DNA of 64,000 bases from Victivallales bacterium (GTDB lineage Bacteria; Verrucomicrobiota; Lentisphaeria; Victivallales; UBA1829): assembly GCA_016285345.1 (NCBI GenBank), contig JAEEQN010000001.1:62001-126000 (forward strand), in the 5' to 3' direction. Under the pieces are notes generated by a model. It did no database searches, was not told the DNA's origin, and was given only the letters and a program-made list of their open reading frames with translations. This document shows positions 9,158 to 16,555 of this stretch, piece by piece. The first letter of the stretch is position 1. Each line of letters begins with the position of its first letter. A program made the position numbers and the translations under genes.

Positions 9158-9973
9158 ATGAGCACGAAGTTCGTCCTTTTCTCCGACATCCACGAACACG
9201 CGGTCTTCTCGCCGCGCGCCCTGCTCGACAAGCGTTTCTTCGGGCTCATGAACTCGACGTTCTGCCGGCACGGCGCCTACCGCATGGAACGCGTCGACGC
9301 CGCCGTCCGCACGATCCTGGATTCCCTGCGGCCCGACCTCGCGATCTTCACGGGCGATGCCGTCAGCACGTCCGATCCGCGCGAATTCGAGGCGGCGCTG
9401 AAGCAGCTCCGTCCGCTGGTCGAATCCGGCATGCCCATCCTTTTCTCGCCCGGCAACCACGACCGCTATGTGCGCGACCGCGCCTGTTGCGAGGCGTTCG
9501 AACATTTCCGCGCCGAACTCACGAAACACTGTCCCATGACGCTGCCCGGCGTGTACGAAACGCCTGAATTGCGCTTCGCCGTAATCGACTGCGCGCGCCC
9601 GTTCACGCCCGTGCTGTCCTGCGGCGAGATGATGCCGGAGACGGCGGACTTTCTGGAACGCGAGGCGGCGAAAGACGATCCGCGTCCGCTGGTCTGCGTG
9701 GGGCATTTCCCGCTTCGCGGCAACGACAAACTGAAGTCGTTCCGGCACCGTCTGATTCACTATGAACGCGCCGAAGCGCTGTTGAACGCCGGAAAGATCG
9801 CGCTCTCCGTGGCGGGACATATTCACATGCCGTTCCAGCATCTCGACGCACGCGGCTATGGCGAACTCGTCGTCGGCTCCCTCACGAAAAAAGACATCCT
9901 GCGCGAGATCACGTTTGACAACGGCACATTCACCGTCCGCGACCTGAATTCAAACGGCCAGCCGCGCAACTGA
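9158..9973 (+). CDS. Calcineurin-like metallophosphoesterase
   Basis: A 271-residue cytoplasmic protein with all five blocks of the calcineurin-like phosphoesterase fold: D-x-H in LFSDIHEH, G-D in IFTGDAVS, GNHD in SPGNHDRYV, GH in CVGHFPLRG and G-H-x-H in VAGHIHMPF. These ligate a dinuclear metal centre that hydrolyses phosphomono- or diesters. No signal peptide is seen. The substrate is not determined; relatives act on cyclic nucleotides, nucleic acids or UDP-sugars. It is last in the nadB operon, 7 bases after the preceding gene, and faces the methyltransferase tail to tail. Confidence 0.82.
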   Translation: MSTKFVLFSDIHEHAVFSPRALLDKRFFGLMNSTFCRHGAYRMERVDAAVRTILDSLRPDLAIFTGDAVSTSDPREFEAALKQLRPLVESGMPILFSPGNHDRYVRDRACCEAFEHFRAELTKHCPMTLPGVYETPELRFAVIDCARPFTPVLSCGEMMPETADFLEREAAKDDPRPLVCVGHFPLRGNDKLKSFRHRLIHYERAEALLNAGKIALSVAGHIHMPFQHLDARGYGELVVGSLTKKDILREITFDNGTFTVRDLNSNGQPRN

Positions 9974-9993
9974 TTTTACCTCACACGGTTTCC

Positions 9994-10015
9994 GTGCCGT
10001 AGCGTAGCACGGCAC
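9994..10015. terminator. Hairpin between convergent genes
   Basis: A perfect 7-base inverted repeat (GTGCCGT and ACGGCAC, 8-base loop) lies between the metallophosphoesterase and the tail of the methyltransferase. It has no T-run on either side, so an intrinsic terminator is possible but not typical. A second palindrome (GGAGGAC TT GTCCTCC) follows within the last codons of the methyltransferase. Confidence 0.4.
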
Positions 10016-10971
10016 TACTGCAGTGGAGGACTTGTCCTCCGTGTGTTGCGTTCCCAGAAGACGCCGTCCTCGTAGCCCTGGATCGTCCTGTCCGCGTCCG
10101 CGCGGCGGAGGCGTTCGAGCGCGAGACAGCAGTAGTCTCGGTCCTGTTCGATGGCGGTGAACGTCCGCCCGAGTTTTTTTGCCGTGACGGCGGTCGTGCC
10201 GCTGCCGGAGAACGGGTCAAACACAATGTCGCCGGGGTCGGTCGAGGCGAGGATGAGCTTCGCAATCAGCTTTTCGGGTTTCTGCGCCGGGTGGTCGGTG
10301 TTTTCCGGCATCGACCAGAACGGCACCGAGACGTCGTCCCAGAAATTCGAGGCTCCGGTGAGGCGGAATTTCCCGCCGTCCTCCTCGGACCAGTCCTTCG
10401 GACGGCCGTTCTCGCGGTACGGCGCGATCACCTTGCGTTTCATGCGCACGGCGTCCGCGTGGAAGATCGCCGCGTCCTCGGGCGGCGCGACGGCGTACCA
10501 GATGTCCTCGCAGGCGTTTTTCCAATTGGTTTCCGCGGCGCGTCCCTTTTCGCGCTGCCAGGTGATGCGGTTCCGTACGATGAAGTGTTTCCGCAGGACC
10601 TCGAAGCACGCGGCGCTGCATTTCCAGTCGCAGCACAGATACACAGCGCCGCCGGGCCGGACCAGACGCTTCACGAGCGGCATCCAGCTCGCCAGATAGT
10701 CGCGGTAGGCGTCCTCGGAACGGCTCCGGAAGGTCGATTGGTTGAAAGTCTTCGTGAGGTTGTACGGCGGGTCGAGCAGCGCCATCGCGGCGAAACCCTC
10801 CGGCAACTGCGGCATGACCGCCGTGCAGTCGCCCTGAAACACGCGGTTCGCGGCCTCGCCCGGGGATAATGCGGCATCCGGCGCGGGCGTGATCTCCCGC
10901 GCCAGAAGCGCTTTCTGTTCGCCGCTCAGGACGATCGTGCGGTTGTTTTTCGCGCGCGCTTTCCCGCTCAT
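10015..10971 (-). CDS. DNA adenine/cytosine-N4 methyltransferase, beta-class order
   Basis: A 318-residue S-adenosylmethionine-dependent DNA methyltransferase. The catalytic motif DPPY (MALLDPPYNLTKTF) comes first and the SAM-binding motif (VFDPFSGSGTTAVTAKKLG) comes near the C-terminus, the order of class beta enzymes such as CcrM and other N6-adenine or N4-cytosine methylases. DPPY favours N6-adenine. The target-recognition region lies between. The frame is open upstream, but ATG 10971 is chosen because the GH35 gene stops at 10974, leaving 2 bases. No restriction endonuclease is adjacent, so it looks like an orphan enzyme with an epigenetic role; the recognition site is unknown. Confidence 0.85.
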   Translation of the reverse strand: MSGKARAKNNRTIVLSGEQKALLAREITPAPDAALSPGEAANRVFQGDCTAVMPQLPEGFAAMALLDPPYNLTKTFNQSTFRSRSEDAYRDYLASWMPLVKRLVRPGGAVYLCCDWKCSAACFEVLRKHFIVRNRITWQREKGRAAETNWKNACEDIWYAVAPPEDAAIFHADAVRMKRKVIAPYRENGRPKDWSEEDGGKFRLTGASNFWDDVSVPFWSMPENTDHPAQKPEKLIAKLILASTDPGDIVFDPFSGSGTTAVTAKKLGRTFTAIEQDRDYCCLALERLRRADADRTIQGYEDGVFWERNTRRTSPPLQ

Positions 10972-10973
10972 AA

Positions 10974-13340
10974 TCAGAACTTGAACGGCGTTTCCTTCAC
11001 GAAGAAGCGGAAGTCCTTGATTCTGCCGTTGGTATTGCGGTCGGTGCGCGGCAGGATGCGGAACCCGCCGACGAGCTTGGATTCGCCCATGTCGATGACG
11101 ACCGAATGCGGCAGCGGGGTCTGCTTCGCGCTCCATTCGGAGTGCCAGAACGTGGATTCCTGCTGGTCGATCAGTTTCTCCGCGCCGTTGTTCTCGCGGT
11201 CGGTCTCCTCGCTGTCGGCGTAGACGATGTTCCAGCCGATGCGGCTGAGGTCCCTGCCGTCGGCGCCGGTCGCGATGAGCTCGGCAGCGGACGTCATGGT
11301 CGTGCTGCCGCCCTGTTCGCTGAGCGCTTCGAGGCAGATGTAACGCCCCTGGACCGGCTTGTCAAACTTGACGGCCTGCCAGCCGTCGGCGTTCGGGAGC
11401 GTGCCCTTGATCGCGGGCGTCTCGCCGGAGAGGTCGAGGTTCTGGCCGGGCAGGCGGTGCTTCAGCGAGAGATCGGACTGGATCTGGTCGAGCACGGGTT
11501 CCTTCACGCCGCGGAATTCAGGCGTGTCCGTGGGCATGGTGTCGAGGATGATGACCTCGTTGTCGCCCTTCTTCAGCCAGCAGCCGGGCAGATACAGCGT
11601 CTGCTGCGGCCCGATCTTCCAGTAACGGCCGAGGTTGTGTCCGTTGACCCAGACCATGCCCTTGCCGAACTTCGACATGTCGAGGAACGTGTCGCCGACG
11701 GCGTCGAGCTTGATAGAGGTCTTGTAGAGCACGGGGCCTTCGCCCGTGCCGGACTTCCCGGCGGTGGCCTTCATGAAATCGTAGTCGAACGGAATGCGGA
11801 AGACCTGCCAGCCGCGCAGGGCGGTCGCCTTGCCATCCGCGCCGATCACTTCCACGGACTTCGTGATGCCCTTGCGGTCGATGATCGCCTCGCCGTAGTT
11901 CACGCGGCCGTTGTTGTCGACCAGAATGTCGAGCCGCACGGCCTTATCGAACGCCGGCAGCTTCACGGTGTTCTGGTTCAGGCGGCGGTCGAGGATGTTC
12001 TTCAGCGGCTTGCCGTCGAGGAAGAAATGCGCGATGTCGTGAAGTTCGGTCAGCTTCAGCTGCTGTCCGGATGCGGACGCCGGGAGCGTGGTGCGGTACA
12101 GGATCATGCCGTAGCCGAGGTCGAATTCCTCCATCGGCTTGATCTCTTCGGATTCGACGGCTTTCCCCAGGCCGGAGAAGAGCGGCGCGGGCCGGCCCGC
12201 GCCCACGTTCTGCGCCGGGATCTCGATGAGCGGCTTTGCCTCGGGGACGTCGGCGAGCGTCTCGCCTTCGTTCAGGTAGTTTTTCAGCAGGTCGCGCACG
12301 GCGAAGAATTTGTCGGTCGTCCAGCCCGCCTCGGTGATCGGCGCGTTGTAGTCGTAGGACGCCACCATCGAGGAGTACGGCGGCGCGTTGGCTCCGCCCC
12401 ACTGTCCGAACGTCGTGCCGCCGTGCGCCATGTACAGGCTGAACGAGATATTGCGGTCCAGCATGTCCTTCAGGCTGCCGATGAACGTGTTCACGCCGCG
12501 CGTCTCGTGCGGCTTGCCCCAGTGGTCGAACCAGCCGGTCCAGTATTCGCTGCACATGAGCGGGTTGTTCGGGAACTGGCGTTTGAGGTTGCGGAATTCG
12601 TTGTCGACGTTGGATCCGGCGCCGAAGTTGATGCACGGGACCACGCCGTCGACCTTGTAGTTGTTGAAGTTGGAGCCCCAGTCGCAGCGCATGAGCGTGA
12701 CCTTGTCGAATCCGGACTCGCGGAGCGTGTCGCGCACGCCCTCCATGTAGCTGCCGTCGTTCCCGAAGCACGCGTATTCGTTTTCGACCTGCACGAGGAT
12801 GATCGGGCCGCCGTTCTGGATCTGGTACGGCGCGAGCCGCTTGCCGACCTCGGTCAGCCATTCCTTCGTCTGTTCCTTGAAGAGCTCGTCCTTGAACGTG
12901 CGGATTTTCAGGTCGTCCTTCTTCAGCAGCCACCAGGGCAGGCCGCCCATTTCCCACTCGGCGCAGGAGTACGGGCCGGGCCGCAGGATGCAGTACATGC
13001 CGTTCTCCTGGATCAGTTTCACGAACTCGACGATGTCCTTTTCGCCCTCGAAATCGAACTTGTCCTTCTCCATCTCGTGGTAGTTCCAGAAGAGATAGAT
13101 GCAGATGGTGTTCATCCCGAGCGCCTTGGTCATCTTGATGCGGTGGTCCCAGTACGCGCGCGGGATGCGCGAATAGTGCAGCTCGCCCGCCCGGACCAGG
13201 AACGGCTTGCCGTCCAGCAGGAACGCTTTGTCGCCCGCTTCGAATTGGTGCGGTTCGTGCGTCGCGGCACAGGCGGAGAGGAACGGTGCGGCCATTCCGG
13301 CACAGCAGAAAAGAGTCTTCAGCATGGTTTTCAGCTTCAT
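10974..13340 (-). CDS. GH35 beta-galactosidase, lipoprotein, with C-terminal discoidin-like region
   Basis: A 788-residue secreted glycosidase expected to release terminal beta-galactose from plant or host glycans. The signal ends in a lipobox, LSAC with C24, so it is probably anchored in the outer membrane. The GH35 barrel has the acid/base Glu in VQVENEYACF (E188) and the nucleophile Glu in MCSEYWTGWFDHWG (E265), plus WNYHE and RPGPYSCAEWE. Jelly-roll domains follow. The last 130 residues resemble an F5/8 type C domain (KPVQGRYICLEALSE, then a second strand set) but end abruptly at KETPFKF, shorter than a full domain. The methyltransferase starts 2 bases after its stop. Confidence 0.9.
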   Translation of the reverse strand: MKLKTMLKTLFCCAGMAAPFLSACAATHEPHQFEAGDKAFLLDGKPFLVRAGELHYSRIPRAYWDHRIKMTKALGMNTICIYLFWNYHEMEKDKFDFEGEKDIVEFVKLIQENGMYCILRPGPYSCAEWEMGGLPWWLLKKDDLKIRTFKDELFKEQTKEWLTEVGKRLAPYQIQNGGPIILVQVENEYACFGNDGSYMEGVRDTLRESGFDKVTLMRCDWGSNFNNYKVDGVVPCINFGAGSNVDNEFRNLKRQFPNNPLMCSEYWTGWFDHWGKPHETRGVNTFIGSLKDMLDRNISFSLYMAHGGTTFGQWGGANAPPYSSMVASYDYNAPITEAGWTTDKFFAVRDLLKNYLNEGETLADVPEAKPLIEIPAQNVGAGRPAPLFSGLGKAVESEEIKPMEEFDLGYGMILYRTTLPASASGQQLKLTELHDIAHFFLDGKPLKNILDRRLNQNTVKLPAFDKAVRLDILVDNNGRVNYGEAIIDRKGITKSVEVIGADGKATALRGWQVFRIPFDYDFMKATAGKSGTGEGPVLYKTSIKLDAVGDTFLDMSKFGKGMVWVNGHNLGRYWKIGPQQTLYLPGCWLKKGDNEVIILDTMPTDTPEFRGVKEPVLDQIQSDLSLKHRLPGQNLDLSGETPAIKGTLPNADGWQAVKFDKPVQGRYICLEALSEQGGSTTMTSAAELIATGADGRDLSRIGWNIVYADSEETDRENNGAEKLIDQQESTFWHSEWSAKQTPLPHSVVIDMGESKLVGGFRILPRTDRNTNGRIKDFRFFVKETPFKF

Positions 13341-13443
13341 GGTTGGTTGTATCCTGTCGGGGTGGGGTGAAAGATCGTGCGCTCCGGCGCGGTTGCCCCT
13401 GTGAGGGCGTGCCCGTCCGGGCGCGTATGCGTTTTCAAAACCT

Positions 13444-13471
13444 AATATACACGCCGGAAATGCTTTTTCAA
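13444..13471 (-). promoter_or_regulatory. Predicted sigma-70-type promoter of the GH35 gene
   Basis: Reading the minus strand, TTGAAA (13471-13466), a 16-base spacer and TATATT (13449-13444) precede the GH35 start by about 100 bases. The bases before the -10 read GGCGTG, like other promoters in this window. Confidence 0.6.
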
Positions 13472-13525
13472 ACAGGATTCAGCCGAAAAATCGGGAAAAA
13501 GACGACTGCCCTGGATCGGTTGCCG

Positions 13526-13942
13526 TCAGGAAAGGCTCTTCAGACCGAGGAATGCCGCCGGGGAAAGGACCGGAATGCTCTCCTGCGGGAAGTCTTTGGC
13601 GTTTCGCGTGATAATATAGTCGGCTTCACAAGCGACCGCGGAGAAAAACTGGATGGAGTCCTCGAAGTCCGGCAGTTTTGCCGCGATCGCCCGGCCGATG
13701 ATGTCCTGCGTCAACGGGAACACCGAGAAATTGACGTTCATCACTTCAACGGTCCTCTGCGCCGCCTCTTTTCCGGCGTATTTGCGCACGATATAGAAGA
13801 CGTTGTTGAAGCTGATCGCGGATATGACCGCTTCTAGTCTTCCGCATTCCGCGAGCCGCCAGAGTTTTGACGATGTTTCGCAGAACGGCTTCCGGTCCAG
13901 CAGGACATCCAGGAGGATATTGGTGTCAAGGAATATCCTCAT
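13526..13942 (-). CDS. PIN-domain toxin of a type II toxin-antitoxin pair
   Basis: A 138-residue PIN-domain ribonuclease, the likely toxin. Acidic metal-binding residues occur in the usual places: D6 in RIFLDTNILLDVLL, the Asp/Glu cluster in KLPDFEDSIQFFSA, and the TRNAKDF motif typical of VapC-like PIN proteins near residue 115. The frame extends upstream, but ATG 13942 overlaps the antitoxin stop (ATGA), the usual coupled arrangement. RNA target unknown. The pair lies alone between the GH35 gene and a membrane-protein operon. Confidence 0.85.
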   Translation of the reverse strand: MRIFLDTNILLDVLLDRKPFCETSSKLWRLAECGRLEAVISAISFNNVFYIVRKYAGKEAAQRTVEVMNVNFSVFPLTQDIIGRAIAAKLPDFEDSIQFFSAVACEADYIITRNAKDFPQESIPVLSPAAFLGLKSLS

Positions 13943-14202
13943 GATTTCAGCCCGTATTTTTCGTTGAGGATATCTTCCATCTCGCTCTTGTAATCCCAGT
14001 CCGCGGGCACTTTGACGATCCCGATCAGGGACTCGGTCAGAGGTCCCGCCGGAATCTCTTTCCGTTTGTTTTTCTGTTTGTTTCTGGAGAGGATGAACGA
14101 GGAGAACATCTGCGTGATGCTGGTGTTGTCCTCCTTTGCCATCTTGCGGGCGAGTTCGATCACTTCTTTTGTCGGGCGCAGGGTCAGTTTCGCAGTTTCC
14201 AT
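13939..14202 (-). CDS. DUF6364-like antitoxin
   Basis: An 87-residue protein upstream of and overlapping the PIN gene. Its first 45 residues (TAKLTLRPTKEVIELARKMA, then NTSITQMFSSFI) match the ribbon-helix-helix-like pattern of DUF6364 antitoxins: a short strand followed by two helices. The C-terminal half (DWDYKSEMEDILNEKYG) would wrap the toxin. It likely neutralises the PIN nuclease and represses its own operon through the palindrome just upstream of its start. Family assignment is by pattern only. Confidence 0.75.
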   Translation of the reverse strand: METAKLTLRPTKEVIELARKMAKEDNTSITQMFSSFILSRNKQKNKRKEIPAGPLTESLIGIVKVPADWDYKSEMEDILNEKYGLKS

Positions 14203-14212
14203 GGATCACCTC

Positions 14213-14261
14213 ATGACGTATCGTTTCTTAAATACTATACGTCATCATGTGAAAAAGTCAA
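14213..14261 (-). promoter_or_regulatory. Promoter and palindromic operator of the PIN/DUF6364 operon
   Basis: On the minus strand TTGACT (14261-14256) and TATAGT (14239-14234) are separated by 16 bases. A perfect 9-base inverted repeat, ATGACGTAT at 14213-14221 and ATACGTCAT at 14237-14245, overlaps the -10 element and reaches to within about 10 bases of the antitoxin start. This geometry fits autorepression by the antitoxin or toxin-antitoxin complex. Confidence 0.65.
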
Positions 14262-14351
14262 GCCGAATCAAGAAAAAAGAGAGAAAAGGATGGAATTGAG
14301 AGCCGGAGTCCTGATTGTCAGGCGGTCCGGTCCGGGGAATCTATCTTACAA

Positions 14352-14948
14352 TCACCAGACCAGCCGATAGATGACGCCCACCAGAATGACCAGGATAGAC
14401 ACCACTATCCCCAATATATTAAACCACAATGGCCAGTTGAACGGTTCTGAAACGTTCGTTTTGTTCGCGCAGGTCGTGAAGAACGCGGCGACATAGAAGA
14501 CGAGCAGAAGCCCGGCTCCGGCGAGGATCGACGCGGGTCCCAGGAGAGGATAGACCGTTTCCACATACCTGTCAAGCGGCGTCAGGTCAATCGCTACTAT
14601 CGGAAGACAAAGGATAAAGAAAAGGTGGTAGTAGACAGAACTCAGTGAAAGAAAGGATTTGTGATAAGCGAGCAGAAACCAGCAATACCGGGCGGCATAG
14701 AGCCAGAGCGCGAGCAGGAACGTCGCGTGGCACAGGCGTTCGTAGAACCGTCCCTTCAGCACGAACAGGAACAACACGGCGAACACTGGAACGGCGAGCG
14801 CGGGAATCAGCAGAAGCAGGCGGTTCATGCCTTCCGAGGCACGTTTTACCCGGTCCGGGATGATGAACTGGCATGTGGCGATGCTTTCGACGAGAAGCGC
14901 CCCCGCAAGCACGGCAAGCGCCGCCAATGCGATCAGTGTGTTGCTCAT
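14352..14948 (-). CDS. Hypothetical polytopic membrane protein
   Basis: A 198-residue protein with about five hydrophobic helices (residues about 5-25, 43-65, 73-95, 103-122, 137-160 and a last one at 172-195). There are no recognisable catalytic motifs, no known family, and only short hydrophilic loops. It is the second gene of a two-gene operon, 39 bases after the His-rich membrane protein, so the two may act together in the inner membrane. Confidence 0.55.
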   Translation of the reverse strand: MSNTLIALAALAVLAGALLVESIATCQFIIPDRVKRASEGMNRLLLLIPALAVPVFAVLFLFVLKGRFYERLCHATFLLALWLYAARYCWFLLAYHKSFLSLSSVYYHLFFILCLPIVAIDLTPLDRYVETVYPLLGPASILAGAGLLLVFYVAAFFTTCANKTNVSEPFNWPLWFNILGIVVSILVILVGVIYRLVW

Positions 14949-14987
14949 CTCATCCCCTCGAACGCTTCCCCGCTTCGGTTCAGGCGG

Positions 14988-15917
14988 TCAGGGCTGTTTT
15001 TTGCCTTTGCCCTTGTATTCTTCGTACAGGCCGCCGTATCTCGAAACGAGCATCACGCCGTCGTTGCGGATCGCATAACGGTAGTTGCCGATATGGTTGA
15101 GGTCCTTGTCTTCGACCAGAACAAACGGCTCGTCGCTTGCTTTTTTGCCTCTGCCGTGGTAGACATAGTGGTCGGCGGTGTATTTCGCCGCGGGGGCCGG
15201 TTTCTCGGGAAGCTCCGCCGGGAACGCCCCGTCGTTGAGCTCCGCGTATTCGATGCAGATGATATGGTAGTTGCGGAGGCAGTCGCGGCAGGCGCTCTGC
15301 GCGAATTCCTCGGCGGTTTTGCCGCCGCCCATCGGGATGGAGAAGATCGCCGCCGCGCCGAGCGCGGGGAGAAGTTTCAGCACGTTGCGCTGCCAGTGGC
15401 GTTCCGCCTGCTGCATCAGGAAAAGCAGGATGCCGACGGCTACCACGAGCGTGATCTGGAATGGAATGCGGATCAGGACCGCCTTGTTCATGACCAGATA
15501 CTCCTGCCAGCGGTAGAACGTTTCGACATTAGAGAAGCTGCCCTTGTGGGCGTTGAGCTGGGAGAGCACGATTCCGGAGTTCATGACGAACAGGAAAATG
15601 AGCGACAGGAAGAGGAAGATATAAGGGTATGCGTAAATGGACTTGAAAAGCAACTTGAGGTTTTCGAGGATCCCCGAGGGGGACAAATTGAGAATGTGGA
15701 AGTGGCGGTGGTGATGATGGTGGTGATGGTGGTGATGCTTATGCTCACCGTCTTTGTGTTCGCCGTGCTTGTGCTTGTATTCATCAGGATTGGTGAAAGC
15801 CAGGTTGTCGGTCTTTGCTGCTGCGGCAACCGTATTTTCCGCGACAGAAGCGGCGGGGGCCGCCTGCGTGGTTTCGGGGGCTTTCTTTTCTTCAGGCTGG
15901 TCAGAGGTTTGTGACAT
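14988..15917 (-). CDS. Membrane protein with His-rich N-terminus and pseudopilin-like C-terminal region
   Basis: A 309-residue protein. Residues 1-75 are hydrophilic and culminate in a His-rich segment (48-74), including ten consecutive His at 61-70 encoded by mixed CAC/CAT codons. Three hydrophobic helices follow (about 95-118, 150-170, 183-200). The last 90 residues (a CxxC-containing stretch in QSACRDCLRNYH, then YRYAIRNDGVMLVSRYGG) resemble the soluble part of type II secretion pseudopilin-like proteins; this likeness is weak. The His run suggests metal binding, for example Zn or Ni, but no partner gene confirms it. Function unknown. Confidence 0.5.
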   Translation of the reverse strand: MSQTSDQPEEKKAPETTQAAPAASVAENTVAAAAKTDNLAFTNPDEYKHKHGEHKDGEHKHHHHHHHHHHRHFHILNLSPSGILENLKLLFKSIYAYPYIFLFLSLIFLFVMNSGIVLSQLNAHKGSFSNVETFYRWQEYLVMNKAVLIRIPFQITLVVAVGILLFLMQQAERHWQRNVLKLLPALGAAAIFSIPMGGGKTAEEFAQSACRDCLRNYHIICIEYAELNDGAFPAELPEKPAPAAKYTADHYVYHGRGKKASDEPFVLVEDKDLNHIGNYRYAIRNDGVMLVSRYGGLYEEYKGKGKKQP

Positions 15918-16007
15918 GGAGACAACTCCTGATTGCGATGATGTTGTGCGGAAATCTCCCGGAATCCGGCGTCCGCTTCGTGTTTGTTTGAATTATCTTG
16001 GGATTAT

Positions 16008-16035
16008 AATATAGATTGAAAAATGATTTTTGCAA
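16008..16035 (-). promoter_or_regulatory. Predicted promoter of the His-rich membrane protein operon
   Basis: On the minus strand TTGCAA (16035-16030), a 16-base spacer and TATATT (16013-16008) lie about 90 bases before the gene start at 15917. Confidence 0.5.
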
Positions 16036-16105
16036 GAAAATCGAGGTGGAAAACAACTTTTTTTACGAAAAAAATTCAGCGGAAAAGTTTGCCGGAAAAC
16101 ATTGT

Positions 16106-16555
16106 CTATTTGCCGTTTGCCTGTTCCAGCAGCCAGTCGGCCAGGTCCGGTTCGATCTCGCGCACCGGGACCATCACGAAATCGCGTTTCGGCGCCTCGG
16201 GATGCGGGACTTTCAACTCCGGCAGATCAATCGTCTCCCGTCCGAAAGAAATGATGTCGAGGTCGAGCGTCCGCGACACATGGTGGACGTGGTCGTTCGG
16301 ACGCCCGTTGTCCGCCTCGATTACCTGACAAACCCGGAGCAGGTCGGAAGCCGTACCGTCCCAAAACCCTGACAGCGCGGCGTTCGTGAACTCCGGCGCA
16401 CCGGGCTCGCATCCGAGCGGGGCGGTGCGGAGCAGAGACGAAAAACGCCGGATACGGAATCCGGCGTCGGAGAGTGCTTCACAAGCCCGGCGGAAGGTTT
16501 CGGGGATGTCCCCGAGATTTCCGCCGAGCGCAATGACGCAGAGCGTTTCGGCCAT
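16106..16555 (-). CDS. folK: 6-hydroxymethyl-7,8-dihydropterin pyrophosphokinase
   Basis: A 149-residue cytosolic enzyme that transfers pyrophosphate from ATP to 6-hydroxymethyl-dihydropterin in folate synthesis. The family signature is present: ALGGNLGD at the N-terminus, SSLLRTAPLG, FTNAAL and the metal/ATP motif RTLDLDIISFG, followed by VPHPEAPKRDFVMVP. The long frame upstream is a shadow of serA. ATG 16555 shares one base with the serA TGA, so translation is coupled. No other folate gene is visible nearby. Confidence 0.92.
   Translation of the reverse strand: MAETLCVIALGGNLGDIPETFRRACEALSDAGFRIRRFSSLLRTAPLGCEPGAPEFTNAALSGFWDGTASDLLRVCQVIEADNGRPNDHVHHVSRTLDLDIISFGRETIDLPELKVPHPEAPKRDFVMVPVREIEPDLADWLLEQANGK

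Noticed and set aside
16001..16016. TATAAT reading at the His-rich protein promoter
   Set aside because: A TATAAT is present, but its spacing to the nearest TTG box is about 21 bases; TATATT with a 16-base spacer fits better.
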